Assembly: GCA_019192445.1 (NCBI GenBank)
Contig: JAHCMK010000003.1
Span: 124,001-188,000 of the forward strand
Direction: 5' to 3'
Source of the DNA: Oceanococcus sp. HetDA_MAG_MS8
GTDB lineage: Bacteria > Pseudomonadota > Gammaproteobacteria > Nevskiales > Oceanococcaceae
DNA length: 64,000 bases
Position 1 is the first letter of the stretch. Each line of letters opens with the position of its first letter. The translations under genes and the position numbers were made by a program. Shown one piece after another: positions 10,209 to 19,036 of the stretch. The notes beneath the pieces were generated by a model. That model did not search any database, was not told where the DNA came from, and saw only the letters and a list, made by a program, of their open reading frames with translations.

Positions 10209-10907
10209 ATGCTCTTTCGCCAACTTTTCGACGACACCTCCAGTACCTACACCTATCTGATCGCCTCCGGCCGTGGCCGAGAGGCCCTGATCATCGACCC
10301 GGTCAAGGAGCACACCGAGACCTATCTCGGCCTGATTGAGCAGCTTGAACTGAAGCTCGTGCGCGCAATAGATACGCACACCCACGCCGATCACGTCACC
10401 GCGCTGGGTGACCTGCGCACGGCCACTAACTGCGTGACGCTGATGGGCGAGTTCACCAAGGCCGAGTGCGTGTCCGACCATGTGTCCGAGGGCGATGTGG
10501 TGGATGTGGACGGCATCCGCCTGCACGCGCTGTACACGCCCGGCCACACTGACGAATCCTTCAGCTTTCATCTCCAGCATGCCGCCATGGACGCGGTGTT
10601 TACCGGCGACGTGTTGCTGATTCGCGGCTCGGGGCGCACCGATTTTCAAGGTGGTGACCCGCATCGCAGTTGGGATTCCATCACCAACAAACTGTTTGCC
10701 CTGGGCGATGACACGCTTGTCTACCCCGCGCACGACTACAAGGGTTGGTCAGTGTCCTCGATCTTTGAAGAAAAGCACTTCAACCCACGCCTGGCTGGCA
10801 AGTCCGAGGCCGAGTACGTGGACATCATGAACAACCTCAATCTACCCAACCCCAAGCTGATGGACGTTGCGGTGCCGGCGAATCTGGCCTGCGGGCAAGC
10901 GGCATAG
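10209..10907 (+). CDS. Persulfide dioxygenase (ETHE1-like, metallo-beta-lactamase fold)
   Basis: A 232-residue metallo-beta-lactamase-fold protein of the ETHE1 type. The metal-binding set is visible as HTHADH (H57, H59, D61, H62), PGHTDES (H113), TGDVLLIRGSGRTDFQGG (D134) and PAHDY (H175). The GRTDFQGG segment is diagnostic of ETHE1/SDO proteins, which use one mononuclear iron to oxidise glutathione persulfide to sulfite. A strong AAGGAGG Shine-Dalgarno precedes the ATG. It is the natural next step after SQR and is followed after 6 bases by a SulP permease, so the operon runs on through that gene. Confidence 0.95.
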   Translation: MLFRQLFDDTSSTYTYLIASGRGREALIIDPVKEHTETYLGLIEQLELKLVRAIDTHTHADHVTALGDLRTATNCVTLMGEFTKAECVSDHVSEGDVVDVDGIRLHALYTPGHTDESFSFHLQHAAMDAVFTGDVLLIRGSGRTDFQGGDPHRSWDSITNKLFALGDDTLVYPAHDYKGWSVSSIFEEKHFNPRLAGKSEAEYVDIMNNLNLPNPKLMDVAVPANLACGQAA

Positions 10908-10913
10908 CAAACA

Positions 10914-12662
10914 ATGCCGGCACGCTTCCCAGCTCGGTTGTTCCCGCTGTTCGCGCACATGAATGCGCCGGATCGGGGCGCGTTTGGCGACGACCTGCTG
11001 GCCGGTGTCATCACGGCAATCCTGCTGATTCCGCAGGGCATGGCTTATGCGCTGCTCGCCGGCCTACCGCCCGAGATGGGGTTGTACGCCTCCATCGTGC
11101 CGCCGTTTGTCTATGCCTTTTTTGGCAGCAGCCGGGCGCTTGCCGTCGGCCCGGTAGCAGTGGCAGCCCTCATGGTGGCCAGCGCGCTGTCGGCCTACGC
11201 GGATGGCGACCAGGCCAAGTACCTGACTGGCGCACTGATTCTCGCCGCTGAAACCGGGTTGATTTTGCTGGCGCTTGGCGTGTTCCGGCTGGGCGCTTTG
11301 GTTAGCTTCATCAGCCACCCGGTGCTGTCGGGCTTCACGACGGGCGCAGCGGTACTCATCATCACTAGCCAGCTCAAGCATCTGACGGGGATTGATATAC
11401 CGCGCGGCGACGGCTTCGAAACTGTGCATGCGATCGTCATGCGGCTGGGCGAATTCAATGCTGAAACGCTGACCTTTGGCGTGGCCTCCGTCGTGCTGCT
11501 GTTGCTGGCGCAGCGGCCCTTGCAGCACCTGCTCGTTCAGTTCGGTTTATCGAAGCGTGCGGCTGGAATCACGTCTCGCACCGCGCCGCTGGTCATCGTG
11601 TGTGTCGCGACCGCAATCGCAGCGACTCTTCAGGCGGATACCGCTGCAGGTGTGGCGATTGTTGGTTCGATTCCAGGCGGCCTGCCGATGCCGACGCTGG
11701 AATTTCTGACAGCAAGCGGCTGGATCGATCTGTTGCCATCGGCCGTACTGATTGCCCTGGTCGGCTACGTGGAAAGCGTGTCTGTGGCGAAGGTGCTCGC
11801 CGCGCGGCGGCGGCAGAAAATTGACGCCAATCAGGAACTGACTGCGCTAGGCGTCACCAACGTTGCCGCTGCGGTCGCGGGCACCATGCCGGTTGCAGGT
11901 GGCTTCTCCCGCTCGGTGGTCAATTTTGACGCCGGTGCTCGCACGCAGCTCGCCGCCATCATCACGGCAGGGCTGGTTGCCATCGTGGCGCTGTTCTTCA
12001 CTGCGTGGTTTCACTATCTGCCCAACGCGGTGCTGGCGGCCATCATTGTTGTGGCCGTCGCCAAGCTGATCGACGTGCCAGGCGCGCGTCGTGTGTGGGC
12101 CTATGACCGAGCCGATGGCGTCGCACTGGTGGCAACTGCATTGGCCGTGCTCGCCGTGGGCATCGAGGCCGGGCTGCTAGTGGGCATCGGCCTGTCACTG
12201 GCGCTGTATTTGTGGCGCACCAGCCAACCGCACATGGCGGTCATCGGCCGCGTGCCGGGGACCGAGCACTTCCGCAACGTCTGCCGCCATGTCGTCGAGA
12301 CCGATCCACGGCTGCTGATCGTCCGGATCGACGAGAACCTGTACTTTGCCAACGCTGAAGCTGTCGAGGCATACCTGATGGAGCACGTGGAGGCCAGCAG
12401 CCGCATCCAGCACGTACTGTTGGTGCTCTCCGCCGTCAGCTACATCGACAGCAGCGCACTCGAAGTGCTGGAGCACTTGGCTGATGACCTGCAGGCCGCC
12501 GGCATCACGTTGCACTTGGCCGAGGTCAAGGGCCCGGTCATGGATCGCCTCAATCAGTCGGCGCTCGGGCGCGTGATTGGCCCTGAGCACATCTTTCTGA
12601 CAACCCATCGTGCCGTTGAAGCATTGGCTCCGGCACCTGAGCCCACGGAGGGCATTACATGA
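10914..12662 (+). CDS. SulP-family anion permease with STAS domain
   Basis: A 582-residue SulP transporter: about twelve helices (30-430), including GMAYALLAGLPPEMGLYASI (about 43-62), the SulP signature region, followed by a C-terminal STAS domain (about 450-560) with VSYIDSSALEVLEHL. Family members carry sulfate, bicarbonate or related anions. It sits between persulfide dioxygenase and a rhodanese and overlaps the latter by ATGA. That placement suggests it moves sulfite or sulfate, the end products of the pathway, or brings in sulfate. Direction and substrate are inference. Confidence 0.9.
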   Translation: MPARFPARLFPLFAHMNAPDRGAFGDDLLAGVITAILLIPQGMAYALLAGLPPEMGLYASIVPPFVYAFFGSSRALAVGPVAVAALMVASALSAYADGDQAKYLTGALILAAETGLILLALGVFRLGALVSFISHPVLSGFTTGAAVLIITSQLKHLTGIDIPRGDGFETVHAIVMRLGEFNAETLTFGVASVVLLLLAQRPLQHLLVQFGLSKRAAGITSRTAPLVIVCVATAIAATLQADTAAGVAIVGSIPGGLPMPTLEFLTASGWIDLLPSAVLIALVGYVESVSVAKVLAARRRQKIDANQELTALGVTNVAAAVAGTMPVAGGFSRSVVNFDAGARTQLAAIITAGLVAIVALFFTAWFHYLPNAVLAAIIVVAVAKLIDVPGARRVWAYDRADGVALVATALAVLAVGIEAGLLVGIGLSLALYLWRTSQPHMAVIGRVPGTEHFRNVCRHVVETDPRLLIVRIDENLYFANAEAVEAYLMEHVEASSRIQHVLLVLSAVSYIDSSALEVLEHLADDLQAAGITLHLAEVKGPVMDRLNQSALGRVIGPEHIFLTTHRAVEALAPAPEPTEGIT

Positions 12663-13042
12663 ACCTGAAATCTGCTGTACAGGCGCTGCTCGGCAGCGCC
12701 GAAGACGTCGTCGAGCAGCGTCACGCCGACACCATCGACCCCGCTGACCTGACCGGCTTTCTGCTGCTGGACGTGCGTGAGGACGACGAATACCTGACGC
12801 AGCGCATCCCGGGCGCAATCAGCTTGCCGCGCAGCCGGCTGGAGATGGCCTGCGTGGATTGCGCGCCACTCACTCAGCATGCGGACAAGCCGGTGCTGGT
12901 CTACTGCAAGAGCGGCCGCCGATCATTGCTGGCAGCCAAGACGCTGCGCGAGCTTGGCGTAGAGAACCCCATCTCCATGGCTGGCGGCATCACTGCTTGG
13001 ATGGCCGCGGATAAGCCTGTCGAGACGGGTGGTTCCGTATGA
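12659..13042 (+). CDS. Rhodanese-like sulfurtransferase (cytoplasmic)
   Basis: A single-domain rhodanese of 127 residues. It has LLLDVREDDEY (about 36-46), the active-site loop CKSGRRS with C83, and a C-terminal AGGITAWM motif. No signal peptide is seen, so it acts in the cytoplasm. It would transfer sulfane sulfur between thiols, for example between glutathione persulfide, thiosulfate and sulfite. It overlaps both neighbours by ATGA and is translationally coupled between the SulP permease and the oxidase. Confidence 0.92.
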   Translation: MNLKSAVQALLGSAEDVVEQRHADTIDPADLTGFLLLDVREDDEYLTQRIPGAISLPRSRLEMACVDCAPLTQHADKPVLVYCKSGRRSLLAAKTLRELGVENPISMAGGITAWMAADKPVETGGSV

Positions 13043-14709
13043 CCGTTGCGATCGCTTTTTTGCTGTCGATGACCTTCCTGATCTCGATCGGCGGTCTGTT
13101 TCTGTTGATCTGGGCTGTGACCAATGATCAGTTCGGGATGGGGCAGAAAGCCGCGCAGATGATCTTTGCCGATGGCGAGGTTGGCCGCGTTGAAGACCCG
13201 GCCACGCCAGCAACGGATCGCGCTGAAATGCAGCGAAAGCGCAACCCTGTACTCCCCGGCGATGAACCAGACGAGGCCGGGCCGAATGAAGATGCAGGCG
13301 AACTCACCGATCGCATGCGATTCGATCAATCCAGCCGAGTACCTGTGCTGGTGTGGTTGTCGTCGTCCATGATCTGGCTGTTGCTTGCCTCGGTGCTTGG
13401 TGTGGTGGCATCCATCAAGCTGCACGCCCCAGACTGGCTGGTCTCCGAGGCGATCCTCACGTTCGGCCGCATCCGGCCCGCACACCTGAATGTTGCTGCC
13501 TACGGCTGGGCCTCCATGGCAGGTGTGGGGGTGGGTATCTGGCTGATTCCGCGGTTGTTCAAGACCACGCTGGTCGGTGGTCACTTCGCAACCGCCGGTG
13601 GCGTGGCCTGGAACATCGGTGTACTGCTCGGTACGGTAGCCATCATCGCAGGCGCGAGCGATGGCCTGGAGTGGCTCGAGATTCCCTGGCAAGTGGACAT
13701 TGCACTGGTGATTGGCGGGGCTCTGGCTGCGATTCCGCTGATTCTGACTTTGCTGCGCCGGCGCGTGCAGCACCTGTACGTGAGTAGCTGGTATCTGATC
13801 GCCGCATTGGTCTGGTTCCCCATGTTGTTCCTGACGGCCAACGTGCCCGGCCTGTTCTCGGGCACTGAGCAGTCCATCCTCAACTGGTGGTTTGCTCACA
13901 ACGTGCTGGGGCTCTGGATGACGCCGCTAGCCCTGGCTGCTGCCTACTATTTCATCGCCAAGATCGTTGGCGCGCCAATCTACTCCTACTCGCTATCGCT
14001 CATCGGTTTCTGGGCCTTGGCGCTGTTCTACAGCCAGGTGGGCATCCACCATCTGATTGGTGGCCCGGTTCCCACTTGGCTGGTCTCGTTGTCAATCGTC
14101 ACAAGCGTGATGATGGTGATCCCCGTGCTGGCGGTCGCTATCAATCACCATATGACCGTCGCACCCCACTGGCGCTTGCTGCTGCACTCGCCCACGCTCC
14201 GCTTTGTGGTGTTGGGCGCGATGATGTACACGTTCGCGTCCGTGCAGGGGTCGATTGAGGCGCTTCGCAGCGTCAATACCGTCACCCACTTCACGCATTA
14301 CACCGTGGCGCACGCGCACATGGGGATGTACGGGTTCTTCTCGTTTGTCATGTTCGGCTCGATCTATTTCATCATGCCGCGGCTGATGAACTGGGAGTGG
14401 CCGTATCAGACAGCCATCGTGGCGCACTTCTGGCTTGCATTTGGCGGCTTCGCCGTCTACTTCTGGCCGCTGACCGTGGGCGGGCTCAAGCAAGGGCTGG
14501 CCATGCTCGATGCGAGCGTGCCCTTTATGGACTCCGTGGCGATCACGCAGCCGTATTTGATTGCGCGGTCTGTTGGCGGTGTGCTGATGACACTGGGGCA
14601 TGCGGTGTTCGTCACGCACTTCTTTGTCGCCGTGCAGCGCGGAGGCTTGAAGCGTGAGCAGCCCTTGCGCCTGCTTGGCCGCTTCCAGCGTAACGGAGGT
14701 GCGGCATGA
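13039..14709 (+). CDS. C-type (cbb3-like) oxidase catalytic subunit with N-terminal CcoS-like domain
   Basis: The 556-residue protein begins with a short single-helix segment (1-55; LIWAVTNDQFGMGQ then MIFADGEVGR) that resembles CcoS, the small copper-loading factor for cbb3 oxidases. A hydrophilic linker follows, then a CcoN-type haem-copper oxidase subunit with about twelve helices. Candidate ligands are H149 (low-spin haem), H287 and H337/H338 (CuB), and H425/H427 in HYTVAHAHMGMYG. PIYSYSLS near 313-320 offers the active-site Tyr of C-type enzymes. The product reduces O2 to water using cytochrome c electrons. CcoN and CcoS are normally separate genes; the fusion seems intact and in one frame. 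It overlaps the rhodanese and CcoO genes by ATGA. Confidence 0.88.
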   Translation: MTVAIAFLLSMTFLISIGGLFLLIWAVTNDQFGMGQKAAQMIFADGEVGRVEDPATPATDRAEMQRKRNPVLPGDEPDEAGPNEDAGELTDRMRFDQSSRVPVLVWLSSSMIWLLLASVLGVVASIKLHAPDWLVSEAILTFGRIRPAHLNVAAYGWASMAGVGVGIWLIPRLFKTTLVGGHFATAGGVAWNIGVLLGTVAIIAGASDGLEWLEIPWQVDIALVIGGALAAIPLILTLLRRRVQHLYVSSWYLIAALVWFPMLFLTANVPGLFSGTEQSILNWWFAHNVLGLWMTPLALAAAYYFIAKIVGAPIYSYSLSLIGFWALALFYSQVGIHHLIGGPVPTWLVSLSIVTSVMMVIPVLAVAINHHMTVAPHWRLLLHSPTLRFVVLGAMMYTFASVQGSIEALRSVNTVTHFTHYTVAHAHMGMYGFFSFVMFGSIYFIMPRLMNWEWPYQTAIVAHFWLAFGGFAVYFWPLTVGGLKQGLAMLDASVPFMDSVAITQPYLIARSVGGVLMTLGHAVFVTHFFVAVQRGGLKREQPLRLLGRFQRNGGAA

Positions 14710-15365
14710 CACGCGCTCTTGGTATTTTTGCAGGCGCGGCGCTCATCCTGCTGTATGCGACCCTGCTGCTTGTGGTGATGCCGACGGTGCAGATCCGCGC
14801 GGGCATCACGCCTCCGGAGGGTTTGGCTCCGTATACCAAAGCCGAGCAGCGGGGCAGAGACTTGTATGTGTCGCTGGGCTGCGTGTACTGCCACAGCCAG
14901 CAACCGCGCGACCCCAAGCAGGCGCCTGACGGTGCCCGCGGCTGGGGGCGCCCCTCCGTACCGGCCGACTATTACTACGACGAGCCGCACCTGCTGGGCA
15001 CCATGCGCACGGGACCTGACCTGCTCAACATCGGCGCACGTCAGCCAAGCGTGGACTGGCACCTGACGCACTTGTATCAACCGCGTGCGGTGGTGCCAGG
15101 CAGCACGATGCCGGCATATCCGTTTCTGTTCGATCTAACCGACGTGGTCGTTGCCGACGACAAGGTCGTCAAACTGCCGGAGGACTACCAGCCGGTGGGC
15201 GCAACCGTCGTCGCTCGCCCGGGGGCGATGGATCTTGTTGCGTATCTGAAATCACTGGATCGCACCTACCCCGTCAGTGAAATCCCGACGGAACCGGCCA
15301 CCGAGGCCGCCAGTGACGTTGTTGTCGACCAGGCAACCGGCGACTCGGAGACCAATGATGAGTGA
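14706..15365 (+). CDS. ccoO: Cytochrome c subunit II of cbb3-like oxidase
   Basis: A 219-residue membrane-anchored mono-haem cytochrome. One N-terminal helix (about 5-27) is followed by the haem motif CVYCHSQQPRD (C59, C62, H63). The FixO/CcoO signature segments GRPSVPADYYYDEPHLLGTM and GPDLLNIG come next, then a distal methionine candidate in GSTMPAYPFL. It conducts electrons into the catalytic subunit. Overlaps with the genes on both sides place it inside the oxidase operon. The acidic, low-complexity tail (about 195-219) is unlike classic CcoO and may be flexible. Confidence 0.93.
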   Translation: MTRALGIFAGAALILLYATLLLVVMPTVQIRAGITPPEGLAPYTKAEQRGRDLYVSLGCVYCHSQQPRDPKQAPDGARGWGRPSVPADYYYDEPHLLGTMRTGPDLLNIGARQPSVDWHLTHLYQPRAVVPGSTMPAYPFLFDLTDVVVADDKVVKLPEDYQPVGATVVARPGAMDLVAYLKSLDRTYPVSEIPTEPATEAASDVVVDQATGDSETNDE

Positions 15366-15951
15366 GCGGCAAACCGACAAGGCAACCGGCATTGCCGCGC
15401 GCGAAACGATTGAGCCTGACGAGCTGCACAATCCAGTGCCATGGTGGTTCGCCATCATCGCGCTCGTGGCAATCGCTTGGGGCGCAGCCTACTTCTTCTT
15501 CCAGACCGGATATCCAGTGGCGGCCGGCGACATGCGCACCCCCATAGTTGAGGCGTCGGGTGACGCCATAGACGGAGCTGCGGTTTACGCTGGCAACTGT
15601 GCCTCGTGTCATCAGGCCAACGGCGCGGGCTTGGCTGGCGTGTTTCCGCCGCTGGACGGTTCCGAGTGGGTAGTAAACGCGCCGGAGCTCCCCATCCAGA
15701 TTCTGCTGCACGGGATTAACGGTGAGATGCAGGTGAATGGCCAGCGCTATCAGGGCGTGATGCCAGGGTTCGCCCAACTCTCAGACGGTGAACTAGCTGC
15801 GGTGGTTTCGTACATCCGCGGGAGCTGGTCAAACGCGGCGTCACCCGTTAGTGATAGCGATGTGGCAGTTGGACGCGAGTCGTATCCGGATCGGGGCCCG
15901 TGGAACAGCGGCAGCGAGCTGCGGGCAACTATCGCAGACCCAGGCCAATAG
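15358..15951 (+). CDS. Membrane-anchored mono-haem cytochrome c (CcoP-like)
   Basis: About 197 residues. An N-terminal cytoplasmic stretch with DELHNPVPWWF (about 21-31), typical of CcoP, precedes one helix (about 29-48) and a single cytochrome c domain with CASCH (C81, C84, H85) and a GVMPGFAQLSDGELAAVVSY distal region near residues 125-144. Classic CcoP has two haem domains, so this is a shorter form. Either ATG of the pair at 15355/15358 can serve; a GGAG lies 5 to 8 bases upstream and both overlap the ccoO stop. It likely accepts electrons from soluble cytochromes or the bc1 complex. Confidence 0.9.
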   Translation: MSERQTDKATGIAARETIEPDELHNPVPWWFAIIALVAIAWGAAYFFFQTGYPVAAGDMRTPIVEASGDAIDGAAVYAGNCASCHQANGAGLAGVFPPLDGSEWVVNAPELPIQILLHGINGEMQVNGQRYQGVMPGFAQLSDGELAAVVSYIRGSWSNAASPVSDSDVAVGRESYPDRGPWNSGSELRATIADPGQ

Positions 15952-15968
15952 CGGAGACCGCGCGGTCA

Positions 15969-18188
15969 ATGCGTAGCACGCTCGCGATTGACGGGATGTT
16001 CTGCGGTGGCTGCGCGGCGACTGTCGAGCGCGCGCTTGTCGGTATGCCGGGTGTGCAAACAGCCGCCGTATCGTTCATCAGTGATGCGGCGGTGGTTGAG
16101 CACGACACCGAGTCAGCCCCGGTCGAGCGGCTTGTTGATCGCGTCCAGCACATTGGGTACTCCGCACGCAATCTGGACCAAAGCGGCGGGAACCTAAATG
16201 CGCCGCACTCCCGAAACGCTTTTCAAACCAATCTGGTGATTCGCCTGTGCGTGGCCATCGCGCTGGGCATGTGGGTCATGCTGGCGAGCATTGCCGGATA
16301 CATGGGCCAAGTACCGGCTGGCGATGGTGCCTGGTGGTTGGCGCTCGCTACTTGCATACTTGCTATACCCGTGGTGCTGTACAGCGGCAGCCGGTTCTAC
16401 CAAATGGCCTGGCGCAGCGTGCGTGTTGGGGCACCGGGCATGGACGCGATGATCACGCTGGCGGTACTGGCTGCCAGCGTTGTCTCGGTTGCCAATCTGG
16501 CGCTCGGCATCCCCGTGGTCTATGCCGATGCCGCGGTGATGCTCATCACCTTCCAACTGATTGCACGCCTGACCGATTTTCACGTGCGCCGACAGGCCAC
16601 CGACGCCATGCGGGCCCTGTTGGAGCTGGCTCCAGACAGGGCAATGCGCGTGCCGTCTGCCGATCCGCGCAAATCTGGCGGTGCGACCGAGCAAGCCGAG
16701 TCGGTGCTTGCACGAGATTTGACGCCGGGCGACTACATTGTTTGCCGGGCTGGCGAACGCATTGCGGCAGATGGCGTCGTTGTTGATGGTCGTGGCCATG
16801 TTGACGCCAGTGTGCTGACGGGTGAATCTAGGCCGGTTCCGGTTGCTGACGGTAACCGCGTAGATGCAGGCTGCGTTGTGCTGGATTCGGCGATTACCGT
16901 GCGCGTTTCTGCCGGTGGCGGGCACCGGGGCATCGACGCGCTCGCAGCTGAAGTCCGGAGATTGGTGATTGCCAAGAGCGCGCTGGCTCGCACCGTTGAC
17001 CGTATCGCATATCGCGTGGTTCCGGCGATGGTGCTGGCCAGCGTGGCCGCCGGCGCGCTGGCACTATTCCAAGGGCTGGGCGCGCAGACTGCGGTGCAGC
17101 GGGCACTGGCTGTGCTCGTCGTCACCTGCCCGTGCGCGCTGTCTTTGGCGATACCGCTGGCGGTTGCACGAACGACAGCGGCGGCGCGCAGCCTTGGAGC
17201 GATTCTCCGAGACCCTGCTGCCATTGAGCAGGCCGGCAGCTTGCAGTCTGCATTCATCGACAAGACCGGAACGCTGACGGTTGGCCAACCACGGGTGCGC
17301 TCTGTTGTGCCGCAGGACGATTTCAGCCCAACCGAGGTGCTAGCCATCGCCGCGCAGGTCGAGGCCAATTCAACACATCCGCTGGCCCGTGCCATCGTTG
17401 AGGCAGCCGATATTTCCCGTGCCGACCAGGTCAGCCAGGCAGTCGAACGTGCCGGCCAAGGAATTATCGCGCAGTCAGCAACGGGTGAGCGCTTGCTGGT
17501 GGGCGCCGCAGACTTGTTGCAGGCGCACGGAATTCAACTCCCTATCCATCAGCCAAGCGATGCTAGCGAAGTCTGGGTTGCACGAGGCGAGCACTGTCTG
17601 GGGCGCATCGAACTTGCCGATGCACTGCGACCGGGTGCCAGCGACGCGATCAAGCGGTTGGCCGCAATGGGCATCAACACAAGAATTCTCAGTGGCGATG
17701 GGCCAGGTCCTGTGCAAGCGGTTGCCAATGCATTGGATGTGCCGGGCACGAGCCGGTGCTCGCCAGAAAGCAAAAAACAGATCATTGCAGCGCGCCAGAA
17801 AGGCGGCGAGCGCGTCATCTTCGTCGGCGATGGCCTGAACGACGGGCCGGCCTTGGCCGCCGCGGATATTGGTGTCGCCGTTGCCTCGGCAACCGAACTT
17901 GCACGCTCGGCGAGTGCGATTGGATTGCTACGCGGCGGGGTGGAGCAACTCCCGAGATTGGTTGCACTGCTGCGCCGCAGCCGACGGATCCTGCTGCAGA
18001 ACCTTGCCTGGGCCCTGATCTACAACGCGATCCTTGTGCCTGTGGCCATTTTGGGCGGTATCCAACCCGTGTGGGCGGCAGTTGCGATGGTCGCAAGTAC
18101 GCTCAGCGTGCTCGCCAACAGTTTGCGGATTCGCGTGTTATCGCGCTCCGAACCAGAACACGTCGCCAACTATCAGGGCTGCTTGTGA
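15969..18188 (+). CDS. ccoI: Copper-translocating P-type ATPase (CcoI-like)
   Basis: A P1B-type ATPase of about 739 residues. An N-terminal heavy-metal-associated domain carries GMFCGGC (C12, C15). Helices follow, with the actuator TGES loop, the metal-site motif CPCALSLAIPLA, the phosphorylation site DKTGT, the STHPLARA HP locus and the hinge GDGLNDGPAL. CPC marks Cu(I)/Ag(I) specificity. Its place directly after the cytochrome genes identifies it as the CcoI type that supplies copper for oxidase assembly rather than detoxification. The frame is open from 15900, but the HMA fold starts at the ATG at 15969, after a GGAG about 12 bases upstream. Confidence 0.92.
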   Translation: MRSTLAIDGMFCGGCAATVERALVGMPGVQTAAVSFISDAAVVEHDTESAPVERLVDRVQHIGYSARNLDQSGGNLNAPHSRNAFQTNLVIRLCVAIALGMWVMLASIAGYMGQVPAGDGAWWLALATCILAIPVVLYSGSRFYQMAWRSVRVGAPGMDAMITLAVLAASVVSVANLALGIPVVYADAAVMLITFQLIARLTDFHVRRQATDAMRALLELAPDRAMRVPSADPRKSGGATEQAESVLARDLTPGDYIVCRAGERIAADGVVVDGRGHVDASVLTGESRPVPVADGNRVDAGCVVLDSAITVRVSAGGGHRGIDALAAEVRRLVIAKSALARTVDRIAYRVVPAMVLASVAAGALALFQGLGAQTAVQRALAVLVVTCPCALSLAIPLAVARTTAAARSLGAILRDPAAIEQAGSLQSAFIDKTGTLTVGQPRVRSVVPQDDFSPTEVLAIAAQVEANSTHPLARAIVEAADISRADQVSQAVERAGQGIIAQSATGERLLVGAADLLQAHGIQLPIHQPSDASEVWVARGEHCLGRIELADALRPGASDAIKRLAAMGINTRILSGDGPGPVQAVANALDVPGTSRCSPESKKQIIAARQKGGERVIFVGDGLNDGPALAAADIGVAVASATELARSASAIGLLRGGVEQLPRLVALLRRSRRILLQNLAWALIYNAILVPVAILGGIQPVWAAVAMVASTLSVLANSLRIRVLSRSEPEHVANYQGCL

Positions 18189-18856
18189 ACGGAACTATAA
18201 AATCGCGCACGCTTCACCGGCTGGTGATGGTTTTTTGCACCCACTTCATCTGGGCGTTTCTTGGCCCAGTTGCCTTGGCGGCCGAAGACTCGGAAACGCT
18301 CGTACCGGGGCCCAGCGGTGTCGGCACACCCGAAATAGCTGGGTCTGCCTGGGCAAGGGCACTTGTCCAGCCGCTGTCTAGCACCTTGAAGGCAGCACTT
18401 GAATCAAGTGGCCCAGTTCAGGCGCTGTCGGTTTGCAGTATTCAGGCACCGCTTATTTCGGCCGCGGTGGCGCAGCAGGCCGCGCCGGACAGTGGCTGGC
18501 AGCTCGTCGGGCTCGGTCGTACCGCGCAGAAACTACGGAACCCGGACAACGCACCGGACGACGACGTTGCCGCAGTTCTCGATGACTTCATGGCAAGTCA
18601 CCAAAGCGGTGAGCCGCCACCATCACGTGTTTTGCGACCGGATACCAACAGCCTGATCTACCTCCAAGGCATACCGACACAACACGGCTGCCTTGCTTGC
18701 CATGGTGCGTCCTTATCACCGTCGCTGGAGCGGAGAATTGATGTGCTCTATCCAGAAGATCGTGCCACTGGATTCTCAGAAGGAGAACTGCGAGGCACAT
18801 TCTGGGCGCGATGGGAGCTGACCCGACCAGCGGAGTCACGGCTGTCGAACAAATAG
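18185..18856 (+). CDS. Exported haem-binding Tll0287-like (DUF3365) protein
   Basis: About 223 residues from a GTG start that overlaps the ccoI stop (GTGA). An N-terminal hydrophobic segment (MVFCTHFIWAFLGPVALAAE) looks like a signal peptide, so an internal ATG near 18226 is an alternative start. The mature part has a CLACHG c-type haem motif near residue 180 and the general layout of Tll0287-like domains, which bind haem in periplasmic sensors. No kinase or cyclase output domain is attached. Its coupling to ccoI and the oxidase suggests a redox or electron-carrier role in the periplasm, which is inference. Confidence 0.75.
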   Translation: MNGTIKSRTLHRLVMVFCTHFIWAFLGPVALAAEDSETLVPGPSGVGTPEIAGSAWARALVQPLSSTLKAALESSGPVQALSVCSIQAPLISAAVAQQAAPDSGWQLVGLGRTAQKLRNPDNAPDDDVAAVLDDFMASHQSGEPPPSRVLRPDTNSLIYLQGIPTQHGCLACHGASLSPSLERRIDVLYPEDRATGFSEGELRGTFWARWELTRPAESRLSNK

Positions 18857-18924
18857 AAAGCGCCTATCAAGACCGTAGAAACGAATCATTGGACTGACTG
18901 ATGCGTCGAGACTAGCCTATCTGC

Positions 18925-18940
18925 ATACCTATGGGGGTAT
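18925..18940. promoter_or_regulatory. Candidate DUF156-repressor operator, site 3
   Basis: ATACCTATGGGGGTAT has the same 16-bp length and arms as the sites at 7912 and 10135, with one mismatched arm position. It lies in the intergenic stretch upstream of the peroxiredoxin gene, which starts at 19037. Confidence 0.7.
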
Positions 18941-19036
18941 ATCTCGCCTTGTTTGAGCAAGGCAGTTTGGAACAGGCTCCGAACCGATTTCTTTCAAATG
19001 ACGCCCCGGCGCTTTCAGAACCAGAGGAAACGACTA

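Noticed and set aside
12901-13899. Minus-strand reading frame of 332 codons under the oxidase gene
   Set aside because: It is antisense to the rhodanese and CcoN genes, rich in His/Gln/Arg as expected for a shadow frame, and has no ribosome site.
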